Positions 8,727-17,316 are shown, numbered from the stretch's first letter. The stretch is DNA of 64,000 bases from Streptomyces sp. SDr-06 (GCF_003324565.1 NZ_QOLA01000017.1:62001-126000), one strand, 5' to 3'. The notes: a model not told the origin generated them from the letters alone. Numbers and translations: made by a program.

Positions 8727-8785
8727 CAACGTCCTGTACGCAACGTCTTACGTAGCGTCCCGTACGCAACGTCCTGTGCGTAACG
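8727..8785. repeat. Degenerate 14-nt tandem repeat
   Basis: About 4.4 units of CAACGTCCTGTACG (8727-8740, 8741-8752 shortened, 8753-8766, 8767-8780, partial 8781-8785), lying between the terminator hairpin and the PBP stop codon at 8800. Confidence 0.75.
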
Positions 8786-8799
8786 CGGCCGCCTGGGCG

Positions 8800-11064
8800 C
8801 TACTGCGGCCAGCCGCCCGTGTCGCCGCCGATCACGCCCGGCGGGAAGGAGATGCCGGGGAACGGCTGGCCGCCCTGGTTCGGGGGCTTGTTGTCGCCGC
8901 CCGGCTTCGGCTTGTGCTTGCCCTTGTTCTTGCTCTTGTCGTTGTTGTTGCCCGGCGAGCCGGTCGCCGGGTCGCCGGCCGGCTTCTGGCCGGTGTCGGG
9001 GATGTTGGTACCGGCGAACGGCGCCGAACTCTGGCCCTGGAGCGCGCCCGTCATCGCGTCGCGCCAGATGGGGCCGGGGACCTGGCCGCCGTACACCTGG
9101 TCGTAGGTCTGGCCGCCGATGGTGATGTTGTTCATCTCGACGCGCTGGGACGGGCTGCCGACCCAGACGGCGGCGGACAGGTTCGAGGTGTAGCCGACGA
9201 ACCAGGCGTTCTTGCGGGCGTCGGTGGTACCCGTCTTGCCCGCGTTGTCCCGGTCCTTGAGCCCGGCCTCCTGACCGGTACCGGAGTCGACCACGCCGCG
9301 CAGCAGGCTGTTGATGCTGTCCGCGGTGTTCTGCGACATCGCCTGCGAGCAGGACGACTTGGGCACCGGCAGCGACCTGCCGTCCGCCTTCTTGATCGAC
9401 TCGATGGCGATCGGCGTGCAGTACGTGCCCCGGTTGGCGAAGGCCGCGTACGCCGAGGCCATCGTCAGCGGCGACATGCCCGTGGAGCCGAGGGTCAGTG
9501 CGGAGGGCACCATCGGCAGCTTCTCGCCGTTGCCCTGGAGCACGTGCAGCTTGTCGGTCATCTGCGAGACCGGGCACATGCCGATGTCGCCGAGCATCTG
9601 CACGAAGTACGTGTTGACCGACTTGGCCATCGCGTCCTTCAGCGAGAACGGCCCGACCTCGGACTCGTTCTCGTTCTCCAGGTGGTACGGGTTGGGCTTG
9701 CCGTCGTTGACCCACGGCTTGCCGGTGCAGGTCTGGACGGACGCCGGATAGTCCATCTCGTACGGGGAGGGGTACTGCTGCGTCGGCGGCTTGCCACCCT
9801 CGATCGCGGCCGCGGCCAGGAACGGCTTGAAGGTCGAGCCGACCGGGAAGCCGTAATTGGAGCCGCCCATCTGGCGGTTGACCGAGAAGTTGATCTGCGT
9901 CTCGTTGTCCCCGAAGCCGTACGGCTTGGACTGGCCCATCGCGAGGACCTTGCCGCTGCCGGGCTGGACCAGGGTGACCGCCGTGGCCACGCTGTCCTTC
10001 TGGTAGACGTGGTTCTTGATCGACTCCTGGGTCGACTTCTGCGCCTGCGGGTCGAGCGTGGTCTGGACGGTGAGCCCGCCCTGGTTCCAGAGCTTGGCCC
10101 GCTCCTCCTTGGTCTTGCCGAAGACCGGGTCGGAGAGGAACACCTCGCGTACGTAGTCGCAGAAGAAGCCCGCGCCGTCGACGGCGGTGATGCAGCCGTT
10201 CTTCGGCTTGCTCACGTTCAGCTTGATCGGCGCTTCCTTGGCCCTGTCGGCCTCGGCCTGCGAGACGTCCTTCATGTCGACCATGCGCTGGAGCACCGTG
10301 TTGCGGCGCTTCTTGGCCTCCTGCGCGTCGTTGACCGGGTCGTACCGGCTGGGCGACTGCACGATTCCGGCGAGCATCGCCGACTCGTCCAGGGTGAGGT
10401 CCTTGGCCGACTTGGAGAAGTAGCGCTTGGCGGCGGCCTCGATGCCGTACGCCTGCTGCCCGAAGAACGTGATGTTGAGGTAGTTCTCCAGGATCTTCTT
10501 CTTGCCGAGCTCCTCCTCGACCTGGATCGCGTACTTCAGCTCCTTGACCTTGCGGCCGATCGTCTGCTGGGTGGCCTCGGCGACCTTGTCGGGGTCGTCA
10601 CCGGCCTCCTCGACGAAGACGTTCTTCACGTACTGCTGGGTGAGCGTGGACGCGCCCTGGGCCACGCCGCCGCTCGTCGCGTTCTTGTTCATGGCGCGCA
10701 GGACGCCCTTGAGGTCGATCGCGCCGTGCTCGTAGAAGCGCGAGTCCTCGATCGCGACGATCGCCTTCTGCATGTACGGGGAGATGTCCGCGAGCGATAC
10801 GACGGTGCGGTCGCGGGAGTAGACCTGGGCGATCGTGCCGCCCTTGCTGTCCAGGATCGTCGTGCGCTGGCTCAGCGGCGGCGTCTTCAGATTGGCCGGG
10901 ATCTCGTCGAACCCCTCAACCGTGCCCTTGGCCGCGAGCCCCAGCGCGCCGGCCGCCGGAAGGGCGATCCCCGCGAGCACGGCCCCCGCCAACGCACTCA
11001 CGCCGAGGAACTTGGCCGCCTGCTGGGTCCCGGTCAGGCCTCCGCCCGATCGCTTCTTTGCCAT
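8800..11064 (-). CDS. Class A penicillin-binding protein (transglycosylase/transpeptidase)
   Basis: Bifunctional peptidoglycan synthase of 754 residues acting outside the membrane. A short cytoplasmic KK-rich N-terminus is followed by one membrane helix (about 18-46). The GT51 domain has EDSRFYEHGA with catalytic Glu106 and QGASTLTQQ. The transpeptidase domain has SxxK as STFK (Ser410), SVN at 482-484 and KTGTT at 610-614. The C-terminus is a low-complexity G/K/P-rich tail after about residue 690. The ATG at 11064 is followed by AKKR. It diverges from wblA across a 415-bp gap. Confidence 0.95.
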   Translation of the reverse strand: MAKKRSGGGLTGTQQAAKFLGVSALAGAVLAGIALPAAGALGLAAKGTVEGFDEIPANLKTPPLSQRTTILDSKGGTIAQVYSRDRTVVSLADISPYMQKAIVAIEDSRFYEHGAIDLKGVLRAMNKNATSGGVAQGASTLTQQYVKNVFVEEAGDDPDKVAEATQQTIGRKVKELKYAIQVEEELGKKKILENYLNITFFGQQAYGIEAAAKRYFSKSAKDLTLDESAMLAGIVQSPSRYDPVNDAQEAKKRRNTVLQRMVDMKDVSQAEADRAKEAPIKLNVSKPKNGCITAVDGAGFFCDYVREVFLSDPVFGKTKEERAKLWNQGGLTVQTTLDPQAQKSTQESIKNHVYQKDSVATAVTLVQPGSGKVLAMGQSKPYGFGDNETQINFSVNRQMGGSNYGFPVGSTFKPFLAAAAIEGGKPPTQQYPSPYEMDYPASVQTCTGKPWVNDGKPNPYHLENENESEVGPFSLKDAMAKSVNTYFVQMLGDIGMCPVSQMTDKLHVLQGNGEKLPMVPSALTLGSTGMSPLTMASAYAAFANRGTYCTPIAIESIKKADGRSLPVPKSSCSQAMSQNTADSINSLLRGVVDSGTGQEAGLKDRDNAGKTGTTDARKNAWFVGYTSNLSAAVWVGSPSQRVEMNNITIGGQTYDQVYGGQVPGPIWRDAMTGALQGQSSAPFAGTNIPDTGQKPAGDPATGSPGNNNDKSKNKGKHKPKPGGDNKPPNQGGQPFPGISFPPGVIGGDTGGWPQ

Positions 11065-11479
11065 GGGGGCAGCCTACGTTCTCAATCGCCGGACACAGGT
11101 GAAGGCTCTGGCCTAAGCTGCTCTCAACTGTCACAGCAGTGCGGTTCCGTTTCAAGCCCCCGGCCCTGCGCGGGAGTGTTCCGCCGTCCCCGAATCCGGC
11201 GGGAATCAACCCGGTTGGTGTCCGATTGCGCCTCATGCGTCGTCCGGCGTCCGTTGTGACTCAGCTGATTCGTCCCGTTATTCCGGATTCATCACGCATG
11301 TCCTCGGCTCACTCCGTTGGGTGATCTGCCGCGTACGCATAGTCCGTTCGGACCATTCAAGATTGGGCCCGACGGGGGTGTTGCGCTGTGCCCACCTTCC
11401 GTAACGTCCTCAACTGGCAGCGGTGAATATGCCGCTGCCGCCGTGGGGGAGCCTCGATTCGGGAGAGGACGGCGCCGGC
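11065..11479. promoter_or_regulatory. Divergent promoter region of PBP and wblA
   Basis: 415 bp with no convincing gene. The short ORFs inside lack domain character. It must carry both promoters and probably a long wblA leader, but no single box could be assigned with confidence. Confidence 0.5.
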
Positions 11480-11848
11480 ATGGGCTGGGTAACCGACTGG
11501 AGTGCGCAGGCAGCCTGCCGCACTACCGATCCGGACGAACTGTTTGTACAGGGTGCAGCGCAGAACAGGGCCAAGGCGGTGTGCACCGGTTGCCCGGTGC
11601 GGACCGAGTGCCTGGCCGATGCGCTCGACAATCGCGTCGAGTTCGGCGTGTGGGGCGGAATGACGGAACGGGAGCGGCGCGCACTCCTGCGCAGGCGCCC
11701 CACCGTCACCTCCTGGCACCGCCTTCTGGAAACAGCGCGCACCGAATATGAGCGCAGCACGGGAATCCTGCCCGTGTGCGCGGAGGAGGAGTCGGAGTAC
11801 GACTACCGGCATTCCTTCGGAGACGAGGCGTACGCGGCAGCGGGCTGA
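11480..11848 (+). CDS. wblA: WhiB-like Fe-S transcription regulator WblA
   Basis: Small iron-sulfur protein that, in streptomycetes, controls the switch to sporulation and represses antibiotic production. Four cluster-binding cysteines are present in the order C13, C35, C38 and C44 (CTGCPVRTEC), followed by the turn GVWGG at 56-60 and the basic ERERRALLRRRP segment that contacts DNA or sigma factor. The first 90 residues match the WblA subgroup closely; the C-terminal tail (EEESEYDYRHSFGDEAY) is acidic. The start at 11480 (MGWVTDWSAQ) is chosen over the in-frame 11423/11429 starts because GGGAGAGGA lies upstream and the family usually begins here. Confidence 0.93.
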   Translation: MGWVTDWSAQAACRTTDPDELFVQGAAQNRAKAVCTGCPVRTECLADALDNRVEFGVWGGMTERERRALLRRRPTVTSWHRLLETARTEYERSTGILPVCAEEESEYDYRHSFGDEAYAAAG

Positions 11849-11861
11849 CGAGGTCGGAGGA

Positions 11862-13265
11862 TCAGGCAGCTCCGGCCGGGGCACCACCGGCCGCGAGCCG
11901 GTCCCCGATGGTCCGCAGTCCTGCGAGATCGTGCACATCACCGGGCAGGGCGGCCACTTCGGCGACCGCCACCTCGGGATGGAGCGCGGTGAAGCGGTCG
12001 CGCGTCCGCTGTTCACGCGCGAGCACCTGCATCCGCTCGGCGTGCAGCCGCAGGAGCCCGGCGGTCAACCGCTCCACGGAATCCTGGGAATCCTGGGCCG
12101 AGCCCCCATCGGCTCCGCGGGCATCGTCCGCCGTACGGGAACGGGCCGGTGACTCGGCTGAGCCGACACCGGGTTCGGCGCCAGCGCCGGGAGAGGAATC
12201 GCTGGGGCCACGATCCCCAGCCTTCCCGGCCTCCTGATCCACAATGCGACGGTCGTCAAGATTTTCCGCACGATGGTCCGGATCCTCCTCCGCGTGATCC
12301 GGAAGGTCCGGGGCCTCCGGCAGGTCCGGCAGCTCCTCAAGGCTCTCCGCCGCCGCGAGGGCGCGCTCGGCCGAGAGGCGGGCGGCCGCACTGCCGTGCA
12401 CACGGTTGAGTACGAGACCGGCCAGCGGCATGTCGTCGGCGGCGAGGCGCTCCACGAAGTACGCCGCCTCGCGCAGCGCGTCCCGTTCCGGCGCTGCGAC
12501 GACGAGGAACGCGGTGCCCGGCGCCTGAAGCAGCCGGTAAGTGGCGTCCGCCCTGGTCCGGAACCCGCCGAACATCGTGTCCATGGCCGCCACGAAGGTC
12601 TGCACGTCGTGCAGGAAGGGGCCGCCGAGCAGCTTGCCCAGGGTTCCCGTCATCATCGACATGCCGACATTGAGGAACTTCATCCCGGCCCGGCCGCCCA
12701 TCTTCGCGGGCGCCATGAGCAGCTTGATGAACTTGCCGTCGAGGAACGACCCCAGGCGCTTGGGCGCGTCCAGGAAGTCGAGCGCGGAGCGCGAGGGCGG
12801 GGTGTCGACCACGATCAGGTCCCATTCGTCCCTGGCCCGCAGCTGCCCCAGCTTCTCCATCGCCATGTACTCCTGCGTGCCCGCGAAACCGGCCGACAGG
12901 GACTGGTAGAACGGGTTCGTCAGGATCGCCTTCGCCCGGTCCGGATCCGCGTGCGCCTCGACGATCTCGTCGAAGGTCCGCTTCATGTCGAGCATCATCG
13001 CGTGCAGTTCGCCGTCGCCCCGGACCTCCTTGACCCGGCGCGGGGTGTTGTCCAGCGAGTCGATCCCCATCGACTGGGCCAGCCTGCGGGCCGGGTCGAT
13101 GGTGAGCACCACGACCTTCCGGCCGCGCTCGGCGGCCCGAACTCCCAAGGCGGCGGCGGTGGTTGTCTTGCCCACCCCGCCCGATCCGCAGCACACGATG
13201 ATGCGGGTGCCCGGATCGTCAAGCAGCGGATCGATCGCCAGCGGCTCGGCCGCGTCCAAAGTCAC
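11862..13265 (-). CDS. ArsA/GET3-family ATPase with acidic linker (second of a pair)
   Basis: P-loop ATPase of 467 residues. The Walker A is CCGSGGVGKTTTAAALG near residue 25 (deviant ArsA type) and the switch II region has VDTPPSRSALDF. Between about residues 320 and 395 there is a Pro/Glu/Asp-rich low-complexity linker, then a helical C-terminus. Despite the old label 'ion-transporting ATPase', no arsenite-binding cysteines or pump gene are seen. It starts with GTG overlapping the stop of the upstream ATPase by 4 bp, so the two are translationally coupled and probably form a heterodimer. It converges on wblA with a 13-bp gap. Confidence 0.88.
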   Translation of the reverse strand: MTLDAAEPLAIDPLLDDPGTRIIVCCGSGGVGKTTTAAALGVRAAERGRKVVVLTIDPARRLAQSMGIDSLDNTPRRVKEVRGDGELHAMMLDMKRTFDEIVEAHADPDRAKAILTNPFYQSLSAGFAGTQEYMAMEKLGQLRARDEWDLIVVDTPPSRSALDFLDAPKRLGSFLDGKFIKLLMAPAKMGGRAGMKFLNVGMSMMTGTLGKLLGGPFLHDVQTFVAAMDTMFGGFRTRADATYRLLQAPGTAFLVVAAPERDALREAAYFVERLAADDMPLAGLVLNRVHGSAAARLSAERALAAAESLEELPDLPEAPDLPDHAEEDPDHRAENLDDRRIVDQEAGKAGDRGPSDSSPGAGAEPGVGSAESPARSRTADDARGADGGSAQDSQDSVERLTAGLLRLHAERMQVLAREQRTRDRFTALHPEVAVAEVAALPGDVHDLAGLRTIGDRLAAGGAPAGAA

Positions 13266-14224
13266 TCACCCACCCCGAGCTTGCGCAGTTCCGAGGCCAA
13301 GCGGTAGAGCCCGGCCAGATCCATTCCCTCGCCGACCAGCGGAAGCTCGTACGTCGGCAGCCCCAACTCGGCCAGCACCGACCGCTGTTCGCGCTCCAGC
13401 TCCACCCGCTCCGCGTGCTCGGCTGCCTGCTCCAGGAGCGGTGTCACCAGCTTCGCCGAGCCGGTCACTCCGGCGCGCGTCAGCGCCTTGGCGACCTCCT
13501 TGCGCCGGTCGCCCGTGACCCCGCGCACCGCCGCCCCGTCCAGGACGTGCGGCCGGACCATGTTCACGATGACCTTGCCCGTAGGCAGCTCCGCGCCCCG
13601 CAGCTCGGCGATCCCGTCCACGGTCTCCTGCACGGGCATCTCTTCAAGCAGGGTCACCAAGTGCACCGCCGTCTCGGGGGACTTGAGGACCCGCATGACG
13701 GCCTGCGCCTGATTGTGTATCGGCCCGATCTTCGCGAGCCCGGCCACCTCGTCGTTCACGTTGAGGAAGCGGGTGATGCGCCCGGTGGGCGGCGCGTCCA
13801 TCACGACGTAGTCGTACGCGTACCCACCCTGCTTGTTCTTACGGCGCACCGCCTCGCAGGCCTTGCCGGTCAGGAGCACGTCGCGCACGCCCGGCGCGAT
13901 GGTGGTGGCGAAGTCGATCGCGCCGAGCTTCTTCAGGGCCCGCCCCGCGCCGCCCAGCTTGTAGAACATCTGGAGGTAGTCGAGCAGGGCCCGCTCGGCG
14001 TCGATGGCCAGCGCGTACACCTCCCCGCCGCCGGGCGCGACCGCGATCTTGCGCTCCTCGTACGGAAAGGCCTCCGTCTCGAAGAGCTGCGCGATGCCCT
14101 GTCTGCCCTCGACCTCGACGAGGAGCGTGCGCCTGCCCTCCGTCGCGAGGGCGAGCGCGAGTGCTGCGGCGACCGTGGTCTTGCCGGTACCGCCCTTGCC
14201 GCTGACGACCTGGAGCCTGCTCAC
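13262..14224 (-). CDS. ArsA/GET3-family ATPase (first of a pair)
   Basis: P-loop ATPase with SGKGGTGKTTVAAA at the N-terminus (deviant Walker A with a signature lysine) and VVMDAPPTGRITRFL as the switch II region. It is shorter than its partner and lacks the acidic linker. The start at 14224 (SRLQVVSGKGG) gives the usual family N-terminus; an in-frame GTG at 14251 would add nine residues. Pairs of such ATPases beside wblA are conserved in streptomycetes; the cargo is not known. Confidence 0.88.
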   Translation of the reverse strand: MSRLQVVSGKGGTGKTTVAAALALALATEGRRTLLVEVEGRQGIAQLFETEAFPYEERKIAVAPGGGEVYALAIDAERALLDYLQMFYKLGGAGRALKKLGAIDFATTIAPGVRDVLLTGKACEAVRRKNKQGGYAYDYVVMDAPPTGRITRFLNVNDEVAGLAKIGPIHNQAQAVMRVLKSPETAVHLVTLLEEMPVQETVDGIAELRGAELPTGKVIVNMVRPHVLDGAAVRGVTGDRRKEVAKALTRAGVTGSAKLVTPLLEQAAEHAERVELEREQRSVLAELGLPTYELPLVGEGMDLAGLYRLASELRKLGVGE

Positions 14225-14307
14225 ACCTTCGAGCCTAACCAGTCCGCCCACGGCTCACGCATGTGGTCCGCGTAAGGCGCCCGCGAGAGCGGGCGTCGGC
14301 CAGCGGC

Positions 14308-14321
14308 TACAGTCGGGCCCA
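14308..14321 (+). promoter_or_regulatory. Leaderless promoter -10 of the DUF4177 gene
   Basis: TACAGT at 14308-14313 lies 7 nt before the ATG at 14321, and no Shine-Dalgarno is present. This is the geometry of actinomycete leaderless transcripts. Confidence 0.6.
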
Positions 14322-14482
14322 TGACCAAGTGGGAATACGCGACCGTGCCCCTTCTCGTGCACGCGACCAAGCAGATTCTGGACACCTGGGGCGAGGACGG
14401 CTGGGAGCTGGTCCAGGTCGTCCCCGGGCCGAACAACCCCGAGCAGCTGGTGGCCTACCTGAAGCGGGAGAAGCAGGCATGA
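14321..14482 (+). CDS. DUF4177 domain protein (53 aa)
   Basis: Short protein with the DUF4177 pattern KWEYATVPL ... GEDGWELVQVVPG. Function unknown; members are small beta-alpha-beta proteins. It starts at the leaderless-looking ATG 14321 and its stop overlaps the ATG of the RidA gene (ATGA at 14479-14482), so the two are translationally coupled. Confidence 0.9.
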   Translation: MTKWEYATVPLLVHATKQILDTWGEDGWELVQVVPGPNNPEQLVAYLKREKQA

Positions 14483-14946
14483 GCGCCGTCGAGGACAAGC
14501 TGGCCGAACTGGGCCTGACCCTTCCGTCGGTCGTCCCGCCCCTGGCCGCCTACCAGCCCGCCGTGCAGTCCGGGGTGTACGTGTACACCGCCGGCCAGCT
14601 CCCCATGGTGGAGGGCAAGCTGCCCGTCACCGGCAAGGTCGGCGGCGAGGTGACCCCGGCGGAGGCCAAGGAACTGGCCGCCACCTGTGCCCTCAACGCG
14701 CTCGCCGCGGTCAAGTCCGTCGCGGGCGACCTGGACCGCATCGCGCGCGTCGTGAAGGTCGTCGGCTTCGTGGCCTCCGCCCCCGACTTCACCGGCCAGC
14801 CCGGCGTCATCAACGGCGCCAGCGAACTCCTCGGCGCCGTCCTCGGCGACAAGGGAGTCCACGCCCGCAGCGCGGTGGGCGTCGCGGTACTGCCCCTGGA
14901 CGCCCCGGTCGAGGTCGAGATCCAGGTGGAGCTCGTCGAGGCCTGA
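14479..14946 (+). CDS. RidA (YjgF/YER057c/UK114) family protein
   Basis: 155-residue RidA-fold protein, a cytosolic trimer whose best-known activity is hydrolysis of reactive enamine/imine intermediates from PLP enzymes. Family features include VYTAGQLPM, TGKVGGEVTPAEA and the LDRIARVVKVVGFV strand-helix; the region near the usual catalytic Arg (HARSAVGVAVLPLDAPVE) is preserved. The last codons (GAG GCC TGA) form the first unit of a 16-nt tandem repeat that continues past the stop. Confidence 0.92.
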   Translation: MSAVEDKLAELGLTLPSVVPPLAAYQPAVQSGVYVYTAGQLPMVEGKLPVTGKVGGEVTPAEAKELAATCALNALAAVKSVAGDLDRIARVVKVVGFVASAPDFTGQPGVINGASELLGAVLGDKGVHARSAVGVAVLPLDAPVEVEIQVELVEA

Positions 14947-14985
14947 GGTGGTTGAGGCCTGAGGTGGTTGAGGCCTGAGGTGTGT
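14938..14985. repeat. 16-nt tandem repeat overlapping the ridA stop codon
   Basis: Three units of GAGGCCTGAGGTGGTT at 14938-14953, 14954-14969 and 14970-14985 (the last with GTGT at its end). The first unit contains the final two codons and the stop of the RidA gene. Confidence 0.85.
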
Positions 14986-15347
14986 GAGGTGTGAGGCCAG
15001 GCCCGGGTGTGGGTCGGCCTTGCGCTGGATCGCTGATCGCTGATCGCTGACGGCTGGCCTGTGACGGTTGGTTGCTGGTTGCTGGTTGCTGGTCGGTGGT
15101 TGTGGCGGGTGGCCGGTCGCGGTCGGCTGGTGGCCGCTGGTTGTTGACCGGTCGGTGGCTGGTGGTTGATATCTGTCGGCTGACATCTGACGCGTGTCGG
15201 TCGGCAGATGTCAGCCGACAGATGTGGGTCGGCGGGTGGCCGCTGTCGGATGACAGATGCCGCTGTCTGTTCGGCTGTGTGTGTCAAAGGGATGTCACCT
15301 ACACGGACCCCCTCGAACATCCGCACGCCACCCCGTAGCATCCGCCC
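14947..15347. other. Repeat-rich intergenic region, 401 bp
   Basis: Contains the 16-nt tandem repeats, three copies of GATCGCT (15028-15048), three of GGTTGCT (15070-15090) and a 19-bp inverted repeat (15171-15223), but no credible gene. The composition (TGG/CTG-rich) differs from neighbouring coding DNA. Confidence 0.7.
15171..15223. repeat. 19-bp perfect inverted repeat
   Basis: ATCTGTCGGCTGACATCTG (15171-15189) and its exact complement (15205-15223) flank a 15-nt spacer. A degenerate third copy (CTGTCGGATGACAGATG) follows near 15244. It could be a terminator between the RidA and NUDIX genes or an extragenic palindrome. Confidence 0.85.
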
Positions 15348-15348
15348 A
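15336..15348 (+). promoter_or_regulatory. Leaderless promoter -10 of the NUDIX gene
   Basis: TAGCAT at 15336-15341, then 6 nt, then ATG at 15348, with no Shine-Dalgarno. Confidence 0.6.
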
Positions 15349-16232
15349 TGCCCAATGGTCAGTGGTACCCGCCGGAGTGGCCGGACCGCATCCGCGCCCT
15401 AGCCGCAGGCGAGCTCATCGCGGTCGAGCCGCGGCGGGCCGCGACCGTGATGCTGCTCCGGGACGGGGCGGTCGGCACGGACACCGGCCCCACCGTGCAC
15501 ATGCTGCGCCGACGCGCCTCCATGGCCTTCGCCGGGGGCGCGTACGCATACCCGGGCGGCGGCGTGGACCCCCGCGACGCCGAGGACGACCGGCTCGGCT
15601 GGGCCGGACCGTCCCGCGAGACCTGGGCCGAACGCCTCGGCACGGACCCCGCCTCCGCCCAGGCCATCGTCTGCGCCGCGGTGCGCGAGACCTACGAGGA
15701 GGCGGGCGTCCTCCTCGCGGGCCCCGACGCCGCCACTGTCGTCGGCGACACCACCGGCGACGACTGGGAGGCCGACCGCCAGGCGCTGGTGACCCGCGCC
15801 CTGAGCTTCGCCGAGTTCCTGGAGCGGCGCGGCCTGGTGCTCCGCTCCGATCTGCTCGGTGCCTGGGCGCGCTGGATCACCCCGGAATTCGAGCCCAGGC
15901 GCTACGACACCTGGTTCTTCGTCGCCGCGCTCCCCGAGGGCCAGGTCACCCGGAACGCCTCGACCGAGGCCGACCGCACCGTCTGGATCCGCCCCGCCGA
16001 AGCCGCCGCCGGCTACGACAAGGGCGAGCTCCTGATGATGCCGCCGACCATCTCCACCCTGCGTGACCTCCTTCCGTACGCCACTGCCGCCGATGCCCTC
16101 GCGGCCGCCGCCGACCGCGATCTGACCCCCGTACTCGCCCGGGCCCACCTGACCGAGAGCGGGGAACTCGTCCTGAGCTGGCCGGGCCACGACGAGTTCA
16201 CCAAGCACATCCCGGCAGAGGACCGACCGTGA
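15348..16232 (+). CDS. NUDIX hydrolase
   Basis: 294-residue pyrophosphohydrolase. The NUDIX box is split: GGGVDPRDAEDD near 70-81 and AVRETYEEAGV at 111-121 are separated by an insertion, as in the eukaryote-like NUDT19 group (acyl-CoA type substrates are possible). The substrate is not predictable from sequence alone. The stop overlaps the GTG of a 44-codon ORF (GTGA), which in turn overlaps the MBL gene, suggesting one transcript. Confidence 0.88.
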   Translation: MPNGQWYPPEWPDRIRALAAGELIAVEPRRAATVMLLRDGAVGTDTGPTVHMLRRRASMAFAGGAYAYPGGGVDPRDAEDDRLGWAGPSRETWAERLGTDPASAQAIVCAAVRETYEEAGVLLAGPDAATVVGDTTGDDWEADRQALVTRALSFAEFLERRGLVLRSDLLGAWARWITPEFEPRRYDTWFFVAALPEGQVTRNASTEADRTVWIRPAEAAAGYDKGELLMMPPTISTLRDLLPYATAADALAAAADRDLTPVLARAHLTESGELVLSWPGHDEFTKHIPAEDRP

Positions 16233-16363
16233 CGAACCCTGCCGCCACCCTCATCGGCCTCGCTCGGGACGGCCTCGCGAGGCGCGGTCGCCGCACCCTG
16301 GCCCGTTCCGCGAGGCTTGCCCAGGTGACCACCGACTTCGTCACCCCTGGAGGTGCCGTATGA
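16229..16363 (+). CDS. Putative 44-aa basic protein coupling NUDIX and MBL genes
   Basis: The ORF starts with GTG overlapping the NUDIX stop (GTGA at 16229-16232) and ends with a stop overlapping the MBL start (ATGA at 16360-16363). The product is Arg/Ala-rich (LIGLARDGLARRGRRTLARS) and resembles nothing I recognise. Overlap at both ends is the usual sign of translational coupling, so it may be a real small protein or simply a ribosome relay to the next gene. GGAGG in its last codons serves as the Shine-Dalgarno for MBL. Confidence 0.5.
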   Translation: MTNPAATLIGLARDGLARRGRRTLARSARLAQVTTDFVTPGGAV

Positions 16364-17190
16364 GTGATGCCGCCGCTCTTCCCGGGCAGCCGCGGGGCGG
16401 GGTCCTTTCGGGCCCGGCGACCGACCGCGCGACCAACGTCCTCGCGCCCAACGCCTCCGCGATGACCCTGGACGGCACCAACACCTGGATCGTCGCCGAG
16501 CCCGACTCCGACCTGGCCGTCGTCATCGACCCCGGGCCGCTCGACGACGCGCACCTCACTCGCGTCATCGCGATGGCCGAGAAGGCGGGAAAGCGGGTCG
16601 CGCTGACGCTGCTCACCCACGGGCACCCCGACCACGCCGAGGGTGCGGCCCGCTTCGCGGAGCTGACCCGTACCCCCGTGCGTGCCCTGGATCCGGCCCT
16701 GCGCCTGGGGGACGAGGGCCTCGCCGCGGGCGACGTCATCACCACCGGCGGCCTGGAGATGAGGGTGGTGCCCACCCCGGGCCACACCGCGGACTCCCTC
16801 TGCTTCCATCTGCCCGCCGACCGGGCCGTCCTGACGGGGGACACGGTCCTGGGGCGCGGCACGACCGTCGTGGCTCATCCCGACGGCCGCCTGGGCGACT
16901 ATCTCGACTCCCTTCGCAGGCTGCGTTCGCTGACGGTCGACGACGGCGTGCACACCGTCCTGCCGGGGCACGGCCCGGTGCTCGACGACGCGCAGGGCGC
17001 CGTCGAGTTCTATCTGGCCCACCGCGCCCACAGGCTCGCCCAGGTGGAGACGGCGGTGGAGAACGGCCACCTCACGGCGGCGGATGTGGTGGCCCTGGTC
17101 TACTCGGACGTCGACCGGTCGCTGTGGCCGGCCGCCGAGCTGTCGGTGCGCGCGCAGCTCGAGTATCTGCGCGAGCACGGCCTCATCTGA
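16360..17190 (+). CDS. MBL-fold metallo-hydrolase (LACTB2-like)
   Basis: 276-residue metallo-beta-lactamase-fold hydrolase. The metal site shows as THGHPDH at 86-92, PGHTADS and TGDTVLG, with a late PGHGP. The C-terminal helical extension (AHRAHRLAQVETAVENG and the LEYLREHGLI end) is the LACTB2/RNase-like winged helix, so a nuclease or thioesterase-type substrate is possible. The ATG overlaps the stop of the 44-codon ORF. Confidence 0.9.
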   Translation: MSDAAALPGQPRGGVLSGPATDRATNVLAPNASAMTLDGTNTWIVAEPDSDLAVVIDPGPLDDAHLTRVIAMAEKAGKRVALTLLTHGHPDHAEGAARFAELTRTPVRALDPALRLGDEGLAAGDVITTGGLEMRVVPTPGHTADSLCFHLPADRAVLTGDTVLGRGTTVVAHPDGRLGDYLDSLRRLRSLTVDDGVHTVLPGHGPVLDDAQGAVEFYLAHRAHRLAQVETAVENGHLTAADVVALVYSDVDRSLWPAAELSVRAQLEYLREHGLI

Positions 17191-17316
17191 CGGCCCCGGC
17201 CCTGGCCCGGGCTCGGTCCGGCGTCAGGGCTCGGCTTCCTGCGGGGAGGGCGGGCCGGGCCCTTCCCCGCGGTGTGAACTCGGCGTCCCGTAGAGGAGAG
17301 TCGGGTGAGGCGGGTC

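Noticed and set aside
8659..11259. 866-codon plus-strand ORF opposite the PBP
   Set aside because: Shadow ORF crossing the terminator and repeats; the minus strand carries all PBP motifs.
15028..15223. CRISPR-like array
   Set aside because: The repeats are 7-19 nt, unevenly spaced and without unique spacers; no cas genes nearby.
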